Shown here: positions 36,201-47,386 of the stretch, piece by piece
Numbering within the stretch: position 1 is the first letter of the stretch
How the letters are laid out: each line of letters starts with the position of its first letter
NCBI GenBank assembly: GCA_001051155.2
Contig: JYIP02000012.1
Span: 434,001-498,000 of the forward strand
DNA from: Chrysoporthe austroafricana
Taxonomy: Eukaryota; Ascomycota; Sordariomycetes; Diaporthales; Cryphonectriaceae
Length of the DNA stretch: 64,000 bases
Reading direction: 5' to 3'
Position numbers and translations under genes: made by a program
Notes under the pieces: model-generated
Told to the model about the DNA's origin: nothing
Databases searched by the model: none
The model's input: only the letters and a program-made list of their open reading frames with translations

Positions 36201-38488
36201 TCAGACCAACACCGCCTCACCGTCGTCCTCTACCTCTTCCTCATCACTGAGCTCCACATCGGCGGCCATGGCCTCGGCACGACGCTGGACCTCCGCGAGG
36301 CCGGACAGCTCCGCAACATAGTCCTTCTCATCGAGCGCCTTCTTGACGAACGCGTAGCCGTCCTTCTTGTAGGCGTCGAGGATGGGCTTACTGCAAGCAC
36401 TGCAGTTGGGGTAGGACTCGCCACGGATGATCATGTTCTGGAAGGTGGACAGGAAGCCGCGGATCTGGTGGGGGACGAGGCCAAGTGCATGGTTAGGGGG
36501 ATCACGCTCGTAGGAGGTGGTATCGCCGCCGTTGGGCACCGGCGCCTTGGCGTGGTGGCGTTGGGGATGCTGCAGGACGCTTGCCAGCAGCTCGACAAGG
36601 AGAGCTGACGCGATAGCTGCGCCTCCAGGACGGGTCACTGTGCACTGCTGGTCCAGGGTGAGGTCCTTCTGAGACTAAAAAAAAAAAAAAAAAAAACACA
36701 AAAAGATGGCCAGAGAAAGGGCCGCACGTCGGAAANAAAAAAAAAAAAAAAAAAAAAAAAAGAAGAGATTGTCAGTGAGAAGGTCGTGAAATGGTATGCT
36801 GCCCAAACTTACATCTGTAGCCACAACCACATCATTGCAGAAGTAGCACCCCAGGGTCTTCTCACTGCCATCCTCGGGCGCAGCACCATGTCGCATCACG
36901 ACGTACGTGTCGAATCCCAGCGCGGCATTCATGACGATCTTTCCCGCAGCCTTGCCCATCACCGTAGGCAGCCATCGTGACTCACGACTGTCCATCAGCA
37001 GGAAGATGACATCGTGCGACTCAATGAGCTGCTGCAGCTTGGTGAAGTCGGCCTTGGTCTTCGCCTCGTCCGTGATCGGATGTCCCAGCATGGGGACCGA
37101 GATCACATGGCCCTCGCTCTCGACACCAGGGTTAATGTCCTTCAGCGTCTCGGCTGCTTTGGTCGCCTTAGGGGCTCCTCCGTTGAGGGCATCCTTGAAC
37201 TCGAAGAGGGGCTGCCGGACAGGGTTTGAGAACGAGACTGAGCCATAGTCGACGAAGGTGATCTTGCGCACCCCCCACCCCATCAGGTTGCGCGACACGT
37301 AGCTGCCCAGAGTCCCCGCACCCAACAGCAGGCACGAGGTGCTCCTGATGGTGTCCAGGTCCAGCCCTGGGGAGATCCGCCACTTCATAAGCTTGAGGTT
37401 CAGGTCCACGGCTTGGTCTGCCAGCTTCTTGGGGTCCATGTAGTCGCCGAGGCTCGCCTGGCGCGCCTGTAACTTTCCGATCGCGTTCCGCTCCCACCCG
37501 GTGACTTTGGGCATCGTAGTCGTCTCCATCTCCGGCACGCTGTCCATAGCAAGCGGCAGGATGATACTGCGCGCCTCATGCCGCCGCGCCTGGATATCGC
37601 GGAAGCAGAGGATGTTGACCTTGGTCAGGTGGAAGCGCTGGCGGACGAGAACCAGCAGGTTGCGTAGGGGCCAGGAGGGATGCTCGGCGTAGTTGGAGGG
37701 GTCGACAAACGAGACAAAGCAGTCCTCCTCGGGGACGCCGTCAAAAAAGCCTCTTTCGAACTCGCGCAGGGAGGCGATAACCCACTTAAACCCGAGGTCC
37801 TCATCACCCGAGTCAAACAGGTGCTTAGCCTGAGTGTCGTTGCTAATCCGGACCTTCTTGGCCAGGAAGAAGCCGTACTCCCTGTTGTCGACCCCGTAGC
37901 GCCAGGTCCCGACCTGGTCGACCAACGACGTGCTCTCCGCCGAGGTGAGCTTCCCGATGTCCCCGACGCGCTTCCACTGGGGGTCGGAGTGCAGGGCGGG
38001 GAAGGCGAACCAGTAGGTGAACCGGTACTTCTTGAGGTCGGCGAACGACAGGATGGTATGAGAGGCAAGGAGGGACGGGACGGAGTAGATGGTGCCGTCC
38101 TTGATCGCGTCCCAGATCTGACGGCCGGCAGTCTGGAGCATGGCGGCCTTGTCGGTCTGCTTGAAGTCCTCGATCGTGTTCACGTTCTTGATGGTGCCGT
38201 CGGCGCGACACTGGCCCAGGCTGACCCTGCCGAGATCTGTCAGCTCCTGCGGAAGCCCGCCGGGCACGGGCGCACATGCGCGACTTACGAGTTGTTGGTG
38301 AGCGAGTTGCCGAGGATCTGCATGCGGGTGCTCTCGTCGGGGGGCGCGGCGGGGTTGGCCTCGTAGGTGCCGAGGACGAAGCGCGCCGAGTCGTCGAGCT
38401 TGGCGTGGTCGAGCTTGGACGAGAAGAGCGCCGAGTAGAACGGCAGCTCTATCTGCGACGAGAACGCCGCAAACTTGAGCTCCGTCAT
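36201..38488 (-). CDS. ATG7: Atg7, E1-like activating enzyme of autophagy
   Basis: Activates the ubiquitin-like proteins Atg8 and Atg12 by ATP-dependent adenylation and thioester formation and passes them to Atg3 and Atg10; cytosolic. Exons 38289-38488, 36813-38226 and 36201-36674 join in phase to 695 residues, the expected length. The start [19 protein letters not shown] is that of fungal Atg7. The N-terminal domain includes [14 protein letters not shown] and [11 protein letters not shown]; the nucleotide-binding loop GAGTLG is at 369-374, followed by [20 protein letters not shown]; the catalytic cysteine is Cys549 in [10 protein letters not shown], two codons groups into the last exon. The C-terminal tail is acidic ([11 protein letters not shown]). 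The last intron (36675-36812) is largely two long A-tracts and holds an undetermined base at 36736, so its length is uncertain, but both splice sites are clear (GTAAGT, TTTTAG). Confidence 0.95.
36676..36762. repeat. Poly-A tracts and an undetermined base in the ATG7 intron
   Basis: Two A-runs of roughly 20 and more bases (36677-36697 and 36737-36761) flank a short unique stretch; position 36736 is N. On the coding strand these are T-runs upstream of the acceptor. The N suggests that read lengths disagreed or that a small gap was closed here. Confidence 0.85.
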
Positions 38489-39559
38489 CGTGCCGGTGTT
38501 GTTCTCGCGACCGGACGTTGCGATCGGGCGCCTCGGATCTGTGCGGCCGGTTTCTCTCAGGTTTGGGTGGTCTTTTGGCGCCTGTCTCTCGGATGAGCTG
38601 GCGAGGTCTGGAAGGGAAAGGAGGAGAGGACAAGACCACCACGTGGTGCACGAGGGGACACTGGAAACACAGGTAGAGGTGAGACTGTCAGGTGCGCTGT
38701 GGTTGCAAGGTGAGGGGACTCGGAGCAACAAGCCCCACTACACCAGGCAGACGAAGAGTGGGTGGGGGGACGAGGGGCAATGGATGATGCAATAAGCAAC
38801 GGGCGGGGGGTATGACAAGAACGAATGGTGAGGACAAGCAGTCTGGGTGAAGAGGGGAGGCTGGGTGATCTCAGGATTCCAGTCATCAGTGCACGTCACG
38901 ACGAAGTGGTCACGAGGCTGCGGAGGTGCAGACAAAGAGGGCAGGGAGCTGGTTGTCGTCGTCGTCAAGAAGTCCCAAAGCGGTCCAGCGGACGGGTCAC
39001 AAGGATGCTGCGTTGGGGGTCTACCCAGTAGTTTCTGGTGGTGGTGAAGAGGTACTGTGGTACCCTGCTGTGGTACCCTGTAGGGAAGCGGTTCTGGCAT
39101 TGTTCTGGCGCGGAAGGGCTGGGCTGACAGGGAGGAAGCTCCCGCGTCGTCCCCCTCCTTAGGGCCGCGGGTATGCACTGCACCCCGCCAGCAGACCCCT
39201 GGAACCCCTGCAACCAACCACCAGCAGGCTCAGCCTCAGAGCCCCCGCAACGCGTGCATGCACCATCAATTACCGTGTACCGTGTATCGTGTATCGTGTA
39301 TGGCGCGTGTCCAGCTCTAGTCCAGCTTCAAGCCTCTATCCGTCCTGTCCTGTAGCTTGAAGCTCCTGCACACAAGCCCGGTCTCTATCAGATAAGGACT
39401 CCTTGCCACATTGCATGAAACTACTTGTGCTTATCAACGACACCATATTGGATTGACTAGACTTGGGGATCTGTGTCTTGCGACGGGGTGATCTCTGGCA
39501 CAAGATCTAACCCTTCCCCACCGAAAACACGATCAGGGCAGTATCTGGGCCAAGCAAAG
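38489..39559. other. Divergent intergenic region between ATG7 and dCMP deaminase genes
   Basis: About 1.07 kb separate the two divergent starts. Minus-strand frames such as 38738-39217 look like promoter and leader sequence. A small repeat of CGTGTAT units occurs at 39271-39302 (separate entry). No gene seen. Confidence 0.5.
39271..39302. repeat. CGTGTAT/CGTGTAC short tandem repeat
   Basis: Four tandem 7-mers of the type CGTGTAC or CGTGTAT in the promoter region of the dCMP deaminase gene. Confidence 0.8.
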
Positions 39560-40848
39560 ATGTTGATTGGGATCTGTGGCAGTGAGTCTCCTGCTAAATT
39601 CTATACAGTACCAGCCAGAAAGACATCTAATTAGTCTCACAGGTATATGCTCCGGCAAGGGCACTGTGGCTCGATATCTAGTAGACCATTATGGCTTCAC
39701 GCATGTTTTTATAAAACCCAGACAAGCGGTTACGGATGGCACCTCGCAGGCACCGGCAGATGGCGCCCAGCCGGCGGACACGGAGGAATCGAACACCCAT
39801 CACAAGCGGAACTCGTCTTCTACGTCGCTCGTGTTCTCCTCCGCGGACGACCTCCTAGAGCACGTCACCCAGCGCTGGCGGGAGCGGTGGGTGATCACGG
39901 ACGTGCTGTCCAGGGACGCCCTCGACGCCTACTCCCGGCGGCCCTTCTTCCTGCTCATCTCGGTCGACGCGCCCCTCCTCGTGCGGTGGAAGCGCTACCA
40001 GCAGCGCCGCCACCAGCATGGGGCCGGCGGGCCAGACGACGCCGGCGGGCCGCGGGCGCAGACGCTGGAGGCCTTCGCCGCCCTCTCGGACGCTCAGCTG
40101 TACCACCCGCAGACGGGTCAGGCGACGCACATCTCCAGCGCGCCCGTGCGGCTGCTCAACACCTCCCACACGCTGGCCTCCCTCTACGTGAACCTCGACA
40201 AGCTGGACCTCCTCAGCGCCGAGCGCCTCCGCCCCTCCTGGGACAGCTACTTCATGTCGCTCGCGACCCTCGCCTCGCACCGCTCCAACTGCATGAAGCG
40301 CCGCGTCGGCTGCGTCGTCGTCAGCCACAACCGGCGCGTCATCTCGACCGGCTACAACGGCACCCCGCGCGGCATCCGCAACTGCAGCGAGGGCGGCTGC
40401 CCGCGCTGCAACTCGGGGCTCGGCTCGGGCCACGGGCTGACGACGTGCCTCTGCATCCACGCCGAGGAGAACGCCCTGCTCGAGGCCGGCCGGGATCGGC
40501 TGCGCGAGGGCGCGGTGTTGTATTGTGATACGTGCCCGTGCCTCACGTGCAGCATCAAGATCGCGCAGGTCGGCGTGAGCGAGGTGGTGTACGCCCAGGG
40601 CTACAGCATGGACCGGGAGACGGCCGCGGTTTTCAGGGAGGCCGGCGTGAAGTTGAGGCAATTTGTGCCGGTGAGTCGCATTTCCTATGTCTCTTCTCCC
40701 CCCGCCGTCTTCTCTCCTGTACGGGCTCGTTGCCCCGGGGGGTGAGGGTCATGGATGGGAGGACCGTCTTGGCGGGCTAGAGCTGACGGCGGATGTGTAG
40801 CCTGCGAATGGTCTCATCCATCTTGAGAAGATGGAGCTCAATATCTGA
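39560..40848 (+). CDS. DCD1: Deoxycytidylate (dCMP) deaminase with N-terminal P-loop domain
   Basis: Zinc enzyme converting dCMP to dUMP for thymidylate synthesis. Exons 39560-39581, 39643-40670 and 40801-40848 give 365 residues. The first exon encodes only MLIGICG plus one base; splicing completes a P-loop GSICSGKGT (residues 7-15) as in the fungal proteins, which fuse a kinase-like N-terminal domain to the deaminase. The C-terminal deaminase has CVVVSHNRRVISTGYNG, zinc ligand and proton shuttle in H280-A-E282, and the PCLTC motif with Cys307 and Cys310. The last exon adds PANGLIHLEKMELNI. Introns have donors GTGAGT, GTGAGT and acceptors TCACAG, TGTGTAG. Gene and length match fungal homologues; yeast DCD1 is the namesake. 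No lesion is seen. Confidence 0.93.
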
Positions 40849-41450
40849 GCCCCGAGGGCGTGGTCGAGCTACGCTCAGGTCCGACCTTTTGTGATCGGAC
40901 GGGCGCGTGATCATCCATCGGCAGTGGATATCTCCACTGTCGCATCCCAGGACGGCTACATAATGGCCCGCGCGCATGTTCGAGGACAGCTGTTGTGTGC
41001 TGTGAGGCGGGGTGGGGAGGCGGTCAGGACATGACTTTAGACTTCGCGACACAATGTGACCGGCAAGCACCACCAATGTCGTCCGATTGCAAGCGATTGT
41101 GATTAGACTGTTTCTTGATTGAAAATCTGACGAATAGTTGCTGGAGTGCAAAGCTTATTCGGAGTATGTACGAGAATGCCCACACAGACCGGTGGGCATC
41201 GGAGTATCATGACCTCGTCGCCCTCAACCCCATCCCGTCCCCATCGCCCTCCCAAGGAATAATCATTACTGCCATAATAAGGTCTTCATCAACCGCCCGC
41301 CTGCAGCCCGCCCGCTGCCACCCTTCACCAGATTATGTGGCGCGAACACCCGTCCCCATCTGAGCTCTCGACCGAGCGGGCGGGAGCCGCAGCCGCGGAA
41401 TCTGTCTCCACGCGCTCTGTCGATCTCGTCCCTGCACTTGAGCCCCCCAC
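40849..41450. other. Intergenic region between convergent genes
   Basis: No gene seen; 3' ends of the dCMP deaminase gene and of the small membrane protein gene. Confidence 0.5.
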
Positions 41451-41639
41451 CTATGCGGCTTGCTTCCGTGCACGGGCAGCGGAGATCTTGCGGCTGATGA
41501 AGAGGCCGATGACACCCACGGCGACGATGAAGACAATGCAGAAGACGACGACGACACCGGCCTCCTTCTGGGCCCAGTTCTCGCGCTTGGCGATGGTGGA
41601 AAAGGCCTCGCGGGCGACCAAAGCGTTGATGGCAGGCAT
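41451..41639 (-). CDS. Small conserved-looking single-TM protein (62 aa)
   Basis: Uninterrupted 62-codon gene starting MPAINALVAREAFSTIAKRE. Residues about 28-48 (AGVVVVFCIVFIVAVGVIGL) form one membrane span, followed by a basic tail (ISRKISAARARKQ). This arrangement (short N-terminal amphipathic part, one span, positively charged C-terminus) looks like small mould proteins of unknown function that I believe are conserved in Sordariomycetes, but I cannot confirm this here. The start codon context (ACAATG) is good and the codon use is GC3-rich like the core genes. The GC-rich leader upstream may contain an intron. No function is assigned; the basic tail suggests the C-terminus faces the cytosol or mitochondrial matrix. 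Confidence 0.75.
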   Translation of the reverse strand: MPAINALVAREAFSTIAKRENWAQKEAGVVVVFCIVFIVAVGVIGLFISRKISAARARKQAA

Positions 41640-44600
41640 TGTTGCGGGATTTATGGATGTGCAAGATAAATCCTAGAACGTCGAATCTCGTTAGCCACAA
41701 TTCGATAGCGCTTCGCGCCGTGTTCCTCTGGTTCTGTCTTTGAGAGTGTGGGAAGAAGGGGGGAAAAAAGACACAAGAAACAAGGACACAGGAGCCCCAA
41801 GCCATCAGGGAGAGCAATTGGCCTCGCTGATGGGGGAAGCGTGTTTGAATCGGCGTGGTATGGTGGCCTGACCAGCGCCGTGACGATGTTTCTTCCATTG
41901 TTCTGGCGGTCCATAGCGCCGCTCCCGCCATAAGCAAGCCGCAGCTTGGCACCCGTCATCTGGGGGCTGCCGGAGCTACCGAGGTCTGGGGCCGCCCAGC
42001 TGCAGCTGTAGCTGCAGCATGGAGGCACGGCGCCGCGCGGTGAAGACCAGGCGTGCCCGCTCACGACGGGCTCAACGCCGACGGGTCCTCGTGTAGGGGA
42101 GAGGCGGGAGGGTGTTTGAGGACTGCAAGACGGGAAGCATCGTCTGCGAGGTCTAGCCGTGCCTTAGGTACAAGAGGGATTTGTGTTTACGCTAGGGCAC
42201 GTGTGACGAACCTGATCGTGGTGGGCGGTGGACGGCTGAGAGGTGGTGGTGACGGCGAACAGCACACGACGATTGACAAAGGCTGAGGGGAAGATGTCCA
42301 GCTGGATTGAGGATCGATCCGTCGGGAGGAACTGTCTTGTATTGCTTGTCTGTCTGCCACAAGGTCGAGGTGCGTTGAGGGAACAAGAAAAAGGGAAGGG
42401 GAGAGAAAAAGGTCGGAGTCGAGAGCGCAGGGCAGGGGCAGCAACAAATAATAGCGGCAGCTCTTGCGCGGTGGGGGGGATGCACCCAGCACCCCAGCGC
42501 TGGACGGGGCCTGCCCGGCCAAGATCGGCAGTGACGGGCGGTGTGGTGGCGGGCAGGCGGGGGGCGCAGGTACCGCCTTAGCAGGACGGGCCGGGCAGAG
42601 AGAGGGAATAACGGGAACGGGGTGGAGCCCCAATCAGCAGTCAGGCCGAGCTAGCGAGACACAGAAAAGCTTGTCAGTGGAAGACACGGCACAGACGTCA
42701 ATCTCGTCCTCGTCGACCTCGACCTCGACCTGGACCTGGACCTACCTCGGGCAGCAGGGCCAGGGGGGGGCAGACCACAGCCCACGGGAGACGGTCGAGA
42801 TCACCGGCCAGCCAGCCGACCGGCCAGCCAGCTGCTCACCATATACGGACGTGCTATGATACTGTCCTAGCACTGGATAAGTAGCGGGAAGAGATACGGC
42901 GGGATAAGTATGCACTCTGGTCTCAAGCCGTCCAGGAGCGGGACCATCCACTACTGTGCAGCACGATGCTAGGATGTGCTGTGGTTAGACAAGGGGTGGT
43001 GGTCACGCCGCCTGCCCCCGTCAGTGACCGCTGTTTGTGTAGTGAGTTCGTGAGTACGTATACGTACTTTCTACTAGTAGGTTCACAGCGTCCCAGGGTG
43101 GCGTGTGGGGTGGCCGAGGGTTGTTGCGGTTGTGGTTGCTTGCGCGAATTTTCCCCTTCGTCATGCGAGGAGGCGGCGAGGCGCCGCGAGGCGAGGCGCG
43201 AGGAGTCGCCAGCCCGGCACGGAGTACGCTTACACAGCACACACCCAGTAAGTACGCACAGGTCCCGGGGATGGAGGAACGCTCTTCCTGACCCGGCCTG
43301 GGCCTGAGCCTGGGCCTGGGCTGGCATCATAGTACCATCCACGGTGGGCTCGCCGTGGGCGCCCCGGCGGTAGGACGGTTCCCACACTTGCAAGATCGTA
43401 CTACTTATGGTACCAGTAGTATGACTCGGAACCAGCTTATCACAGTGCTCGCACATGAGCAGACAGGCTCTTAAAACGCGCACGGAGCTGGCTGCAGACC
43501 TGCAGGGTCTTGCGGGAGGGTCCAGGCCTGCCGTGGTGAGTACTGCGAAGGAGAAGAAGGAGAAAGAATGACATAATTGCCAGCACTTCCGTCGGTACCT
43601 TATGGTGGAACATGTTCTCGTCCTAGTGCTACGAGATTGCCCGGACCTGCAGGCGCTCCCGAGATGGGCAGGCGGTGGGTGGAGTTCGGAGGATCACCAG
43701 GCCAGGCCAGGGCATGCAGGGGCACCTGGGGACCTGTCGTGCCTGTCCACAGCAGTGCCAGCAGCCTGCAGCTCCTCCCATCTCCACACCCGCCTAGGGC
43801 TCCGCAGCCGAACCTCAGCGCAATGACAGGCACTCCATTTACAACCGCCTCGTTTAATTGCCCGACCCTGCCGGATGTCACTCAGCAACCAAGTCCAACC
43901 ACACAGCACGGCGGTTTACCCTCGTCGCTGCTCGCCATCTTTACCATGCAGCAGCAGCAGTTCATCCTACTCGGGCGCCACCCGCCACCGTCTATCACCG
44001 CTCCCTCGATCGAGGCAGCTCGAGCCCAGCATAGCCCTCGCAGCTCAGCGGTGAGGCGCACATCCGAGCAGGACCAAATCCCGACGGCGCCGGCATGCAA
44101 GAGACGACTAGAGGATTAGAGCCACGGCTTGTCCGATCTGCAGGCCTGCATATGGATAAGGCGGTCATGGTGGAGTGAGGTGAGAGGGAGGGAGAGACCA
44201 AAAAGTCCCTCACCCCAGATTGCGATTCTGATCTGGACGCCCGATGACGTTGCGTTATCACAGCAAGCAGTAGCAACCGAGCGCCCCATAAAAAAAAGAA
44301 GAAAAAAAAAGTGAGAGAAATAAGAGACGGGGAGCGAGAGAGATTGAAGCCTCCTGCGGGATTGGCTCGGATCTGCACGGCATCTTATCCACTCCTCGCT
44401 CTTACTCCGGACATTGTCGCCTCCACCGCTGTTCAGCACAGGTACGAAATGCAAAAGAGCCTCGGGCCCCCGGATAGCGAGGCCCGTTCTGGATAGTGAG
44501 CTGGATCTGCGGAAGAACCATGGAGACGCGACATGCATTACTATACAACGCGGGTGCCGGACCGCCAGCTACTCGAGGGTCCCACAAGCCTACAGTGCTC

Positions 44601-44785
44601 GGCATTTAGTACATACCAAGAGCCGCCTGCAGCTGACGGCCCAGCCCACAGCCGTACTGCCGTACATATCGCAGAGCCTCATCTTCCATCCCACCACCGA
44701 AAGCCGTACCCAGCACTCACCACTCTCAGACAACCTCCGAAGAAACTTGTACCTCTGGGCATCCTCAGCCGGCACACTTCACACC
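41640..44785. other. 3-kb gene-free region
   Basis: Contains promoter and leader of the small membrane protein gene and, from 43 kb on, sequence 3' of the LPMO gene. Short open frames on both strands look non-coding. A hexamer repeat occurs at 42709-42744. No RNA gene, transposon or conserved protein fragment recognised. Confidence 0.5.
42709..42744. repeat. GACCTC/GACCTG hexamer repeat
   Basis: About five tandem hexamers GACCTC or GACCTG in the gene-free region. Confidence 0.85.
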
Positions 44786-45686
44786 TCAGCACGTCACCAC
44801 AGCTGGACCCGGCGGCGTATATGCTTTCCCGCCGTTGTCAGGCTGCCCGGTCGAACCATAAATGTTGATCAGGATCCCGGGGTCTGTCGCGCTGTACGCT
44901 CCGGGAAAGCTCACCGTCGAAGGGAAAGTCTCGGTGCCATTGCCGCCCACGTTCAGCTGTGCACAGCTTCCGTAGAACTGTGCCTGGCCCTGGTCGTAGG
45001 CCGAGTGCAGTGCGATGATTTCGGCCCGCATCAGGTACTGGCCCGGCGCCAGGCAGCTGGGGAGCGTGTGGTAGGTCCAGCCACCATTGGCAATCATGTT
45101 ATCTGGGGAGGACCACGGTCATGTCAGCCATGCACGACCTTATTATGCCGCAGGCATACTGCCGATGGGAGGGAAGGAACTTGAAGGACATACCCACGCC
45201 CCACGTCGTCGTCGACGTGTCGAAGCCGTCGGAGCTGATCTTGAACCACTCCAGTCCTGTCTGCGCCGATGTCGCGGCGTTGTCCACCCTGGCCAGGTAC
45301 GCCATCACCGGCCCCTTGTGGCTCGACGCAATGGGGTTGTCGGCGTCGTTGGCTCCTTCGGGCCCCCCGATGATGTGCTGCCACCACGCTCCGATCTCGT
45401 CACCCGGTTCGGCGGATATGACGGTGGCCGAAGTGCTCCCAGCGGTGCCGCAGATCAGCAAGTCGCTCGTCACATCCTGGACGGGGTTGTTGCTGGAGGG
45501 CGCCCTGAGGCCGGCAAGCTCGGACTGGTTCTGTCCGTTCACGGAGACTTTCTGGACGCTGGGTTAGCCTTCGACCCCGTTAGGGCGGACGGTCAACGAT
45601 CCGGGCGAGGGGTCGCCTACTTGGAAGATTGTATGCGCTTCCACAGCGGCGCCGAGTGCACCGGCAACGAGGAGTGACAACTTCAT
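44786..45686 (-). CDS. AA9 lytic polysaccharide monooxygenase (secreted)
   Basis: Copper enzyme that oxidatively cleaves cellulose or related glucans outside the cell. Exons 45621-45686, 45194-45551 and 44786-45102 join to 246 residues. The signal peptide [17 protein letters not shown] (17 residues) leaves His18 as mature N-terminus, the first half of the copper histidine brace; His100 in [12 protein letters not shown] is the second, and Tyr185 in QFYGSCAQL the axial ligand. The second-sphere residues His174 (EIIALHSA) and Gln183 are also present. Cys pairs are present (CGTAGS, PSCLAP, GSCAQL). No carbohydrate-binding module follows; the protein ends GPAVVTC. Introns: GTAGGC to GTCCAG and GTATGT to CCCCAG, both keeping phase. 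The second exon begins KVSVNGQNQ, as in homologues. A TATA-like box lies upstream. Confidence 0.94.
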
Positions 45687-47386
45687 AGTGACGGTCTGCA
45701 GAACAAAGGTAAGGGCTGCTTGAGATCACCGCGGCCGAGCTGACTAGTAAAAACCATTTGCCTCCTTCACGGGGCACTGCTCTCCGTTCTGCCCATTATA
45801 TATAAATCCGTAGACCACTGACCCACCAGTCTTCTACTCTACCTGGCCATTACACCTGGACATTAGATATGCCAGGAGGCCACTTCAATTCCCAACCTCT
45901 ATGGCTCACAATCCCGTACCAGTGGATCAAAGAAGGAGACTGCGGTCGCACAATATACAGAGGTCTCCATCACGACCACTCTTCGCCAATCATCAAACAC
46001 GCGACAATATAACTGTCGCATCGCCTCACGACGCCAAGATTTCTGATGGCCACCTCGAGTTCTCCGCTCCGCAGTCCACCATAAGTGGCAAGCATCAGAT
46101 GAAGTCCCCAGGTCCCATAGCCTCAATCTATTTAGCCTCGGGTTCAGCCGACCGCTGGCATCTTGGCATCGGCTCCATTAATGTCACGGACTTTGTCGCT
46201 CTGGATTCGCCACGCGACAGGTCACATAAAAGTCGAATGGTCTATGATACACTGGCACGGCGCCAAGGCCGAAACAACAACCATCAAGTCATGCCGGGCC
46301 TGTACGCATAAGAGCGCAAGCTTGCGATGTGAGAGGAAGTGTGAAAGGAAGCGGGTCAGGGCGGGCGCAGTCAAGTTTTCATGGAACCCCAGGCCCTCTT
46401 TCTTCCGAAGCGAGGGGAAGACCCACGCGATAAACCTGATGACGTCTCCTATCATGGTGGAGGATCTTCAGAGGGACAATCTCGCTCAGTAGTTACCGAT
46501 GTAAGGCACTGTCATTACTTTGTCACTCCCCGTGCCTTCCTGATGAGATCCTCGTTGTAGCTTTCTAGTCCTCTGCTGGCATCTCATAACCTCGTTGAGT
46601 ACTTCTGCCATGGGAAGGCCTCCCTCAAAAGCACAATATAGCAATCATGCCCTCCCTTCCCTCAGCACTTCCAGGAGCCAAGACACAGCTGCGAATTAAT
46701 TGGGGGGGTGGGGAGGGGGCAGCGCAGTTTCCGGGGTCAAAGAACTATCTTGACTTGCATGTGGTCTCTAATTTATCCACAATCATTCAAAACGAGTCAT
46801 ATGACTTCTAATGTTATGGCGACTTTGCGCAGTCTCCGTTTCTTCTCGGACTCCTGTGTCTACCCGAATAATCTGCCTCTCCAAACCTACTTTTGCATTT
46901 GGTGGCACCGCGGCACTTCGATAGTTCCTATATCTTGTCCGTGAACTTTCAATGATTTGTGTGGCAACATCAGTGGCTCTCGTATCTATGGGATACTGGA
47001 GGAATCACTGCCGTGGACTGCTCGCGGGATACTATTCAGTTGCGTGTGGCCGTCGGACTCCAGCAGCCCCAGATGAGAGAGCCATGATACTCAACAGCTA
47101 CACATTCACTTGATCACACGGCAAGTAACTAGTTGTTCGATATCTCACCGCCACATATAGACGTCTAAACCAAAGTAGAAAGACCTAGTTCCTTGAAAAT
47201 TGAGTAAGAGGGACGTCTTCATCTCTTATTCACAGAGGGGTACGGGTCATGTTGATCAGAAGTTTTGGAGTGTGAGAGCTGCTACTTCGTGCACCACCGT
47301 ACCCTGACTCAAAGAGACGCATGGAATTACCACGGTGAATGTACTAACAAGATACATCTGGAGATAGGTGCCCGCAAGATTAGAAA
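45687..47386. other. LPMO promoter and intergenic region
   Basis: The 200 bases next to the LPMO gene are its promoter and leader. Beyond that the open frame 45901-46311 (plus strand) and others look non-coding. Base composition shifts to AT-richer from about 46.5 kb, where the accessory block begins. No gene or repeat supported. Confidence 0.5.
45796..45805 (-). promoter_or_regulatory. TATA-like element of the LPMO gene
   Basis: TTATATATAA lies about 110 bases upstream of the LPMO start codon, in a plausible place for a strong inducible promoter. It is assigned by sequence and position only. Confidence 0.45.

Noticed and set aside
45901..46311. A 136-codon plus-strand frame upstream of the LPMO gene
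   Set aside because: Starts with ATG but shows no family features or coding bias; it probably lies in spacer DNA.
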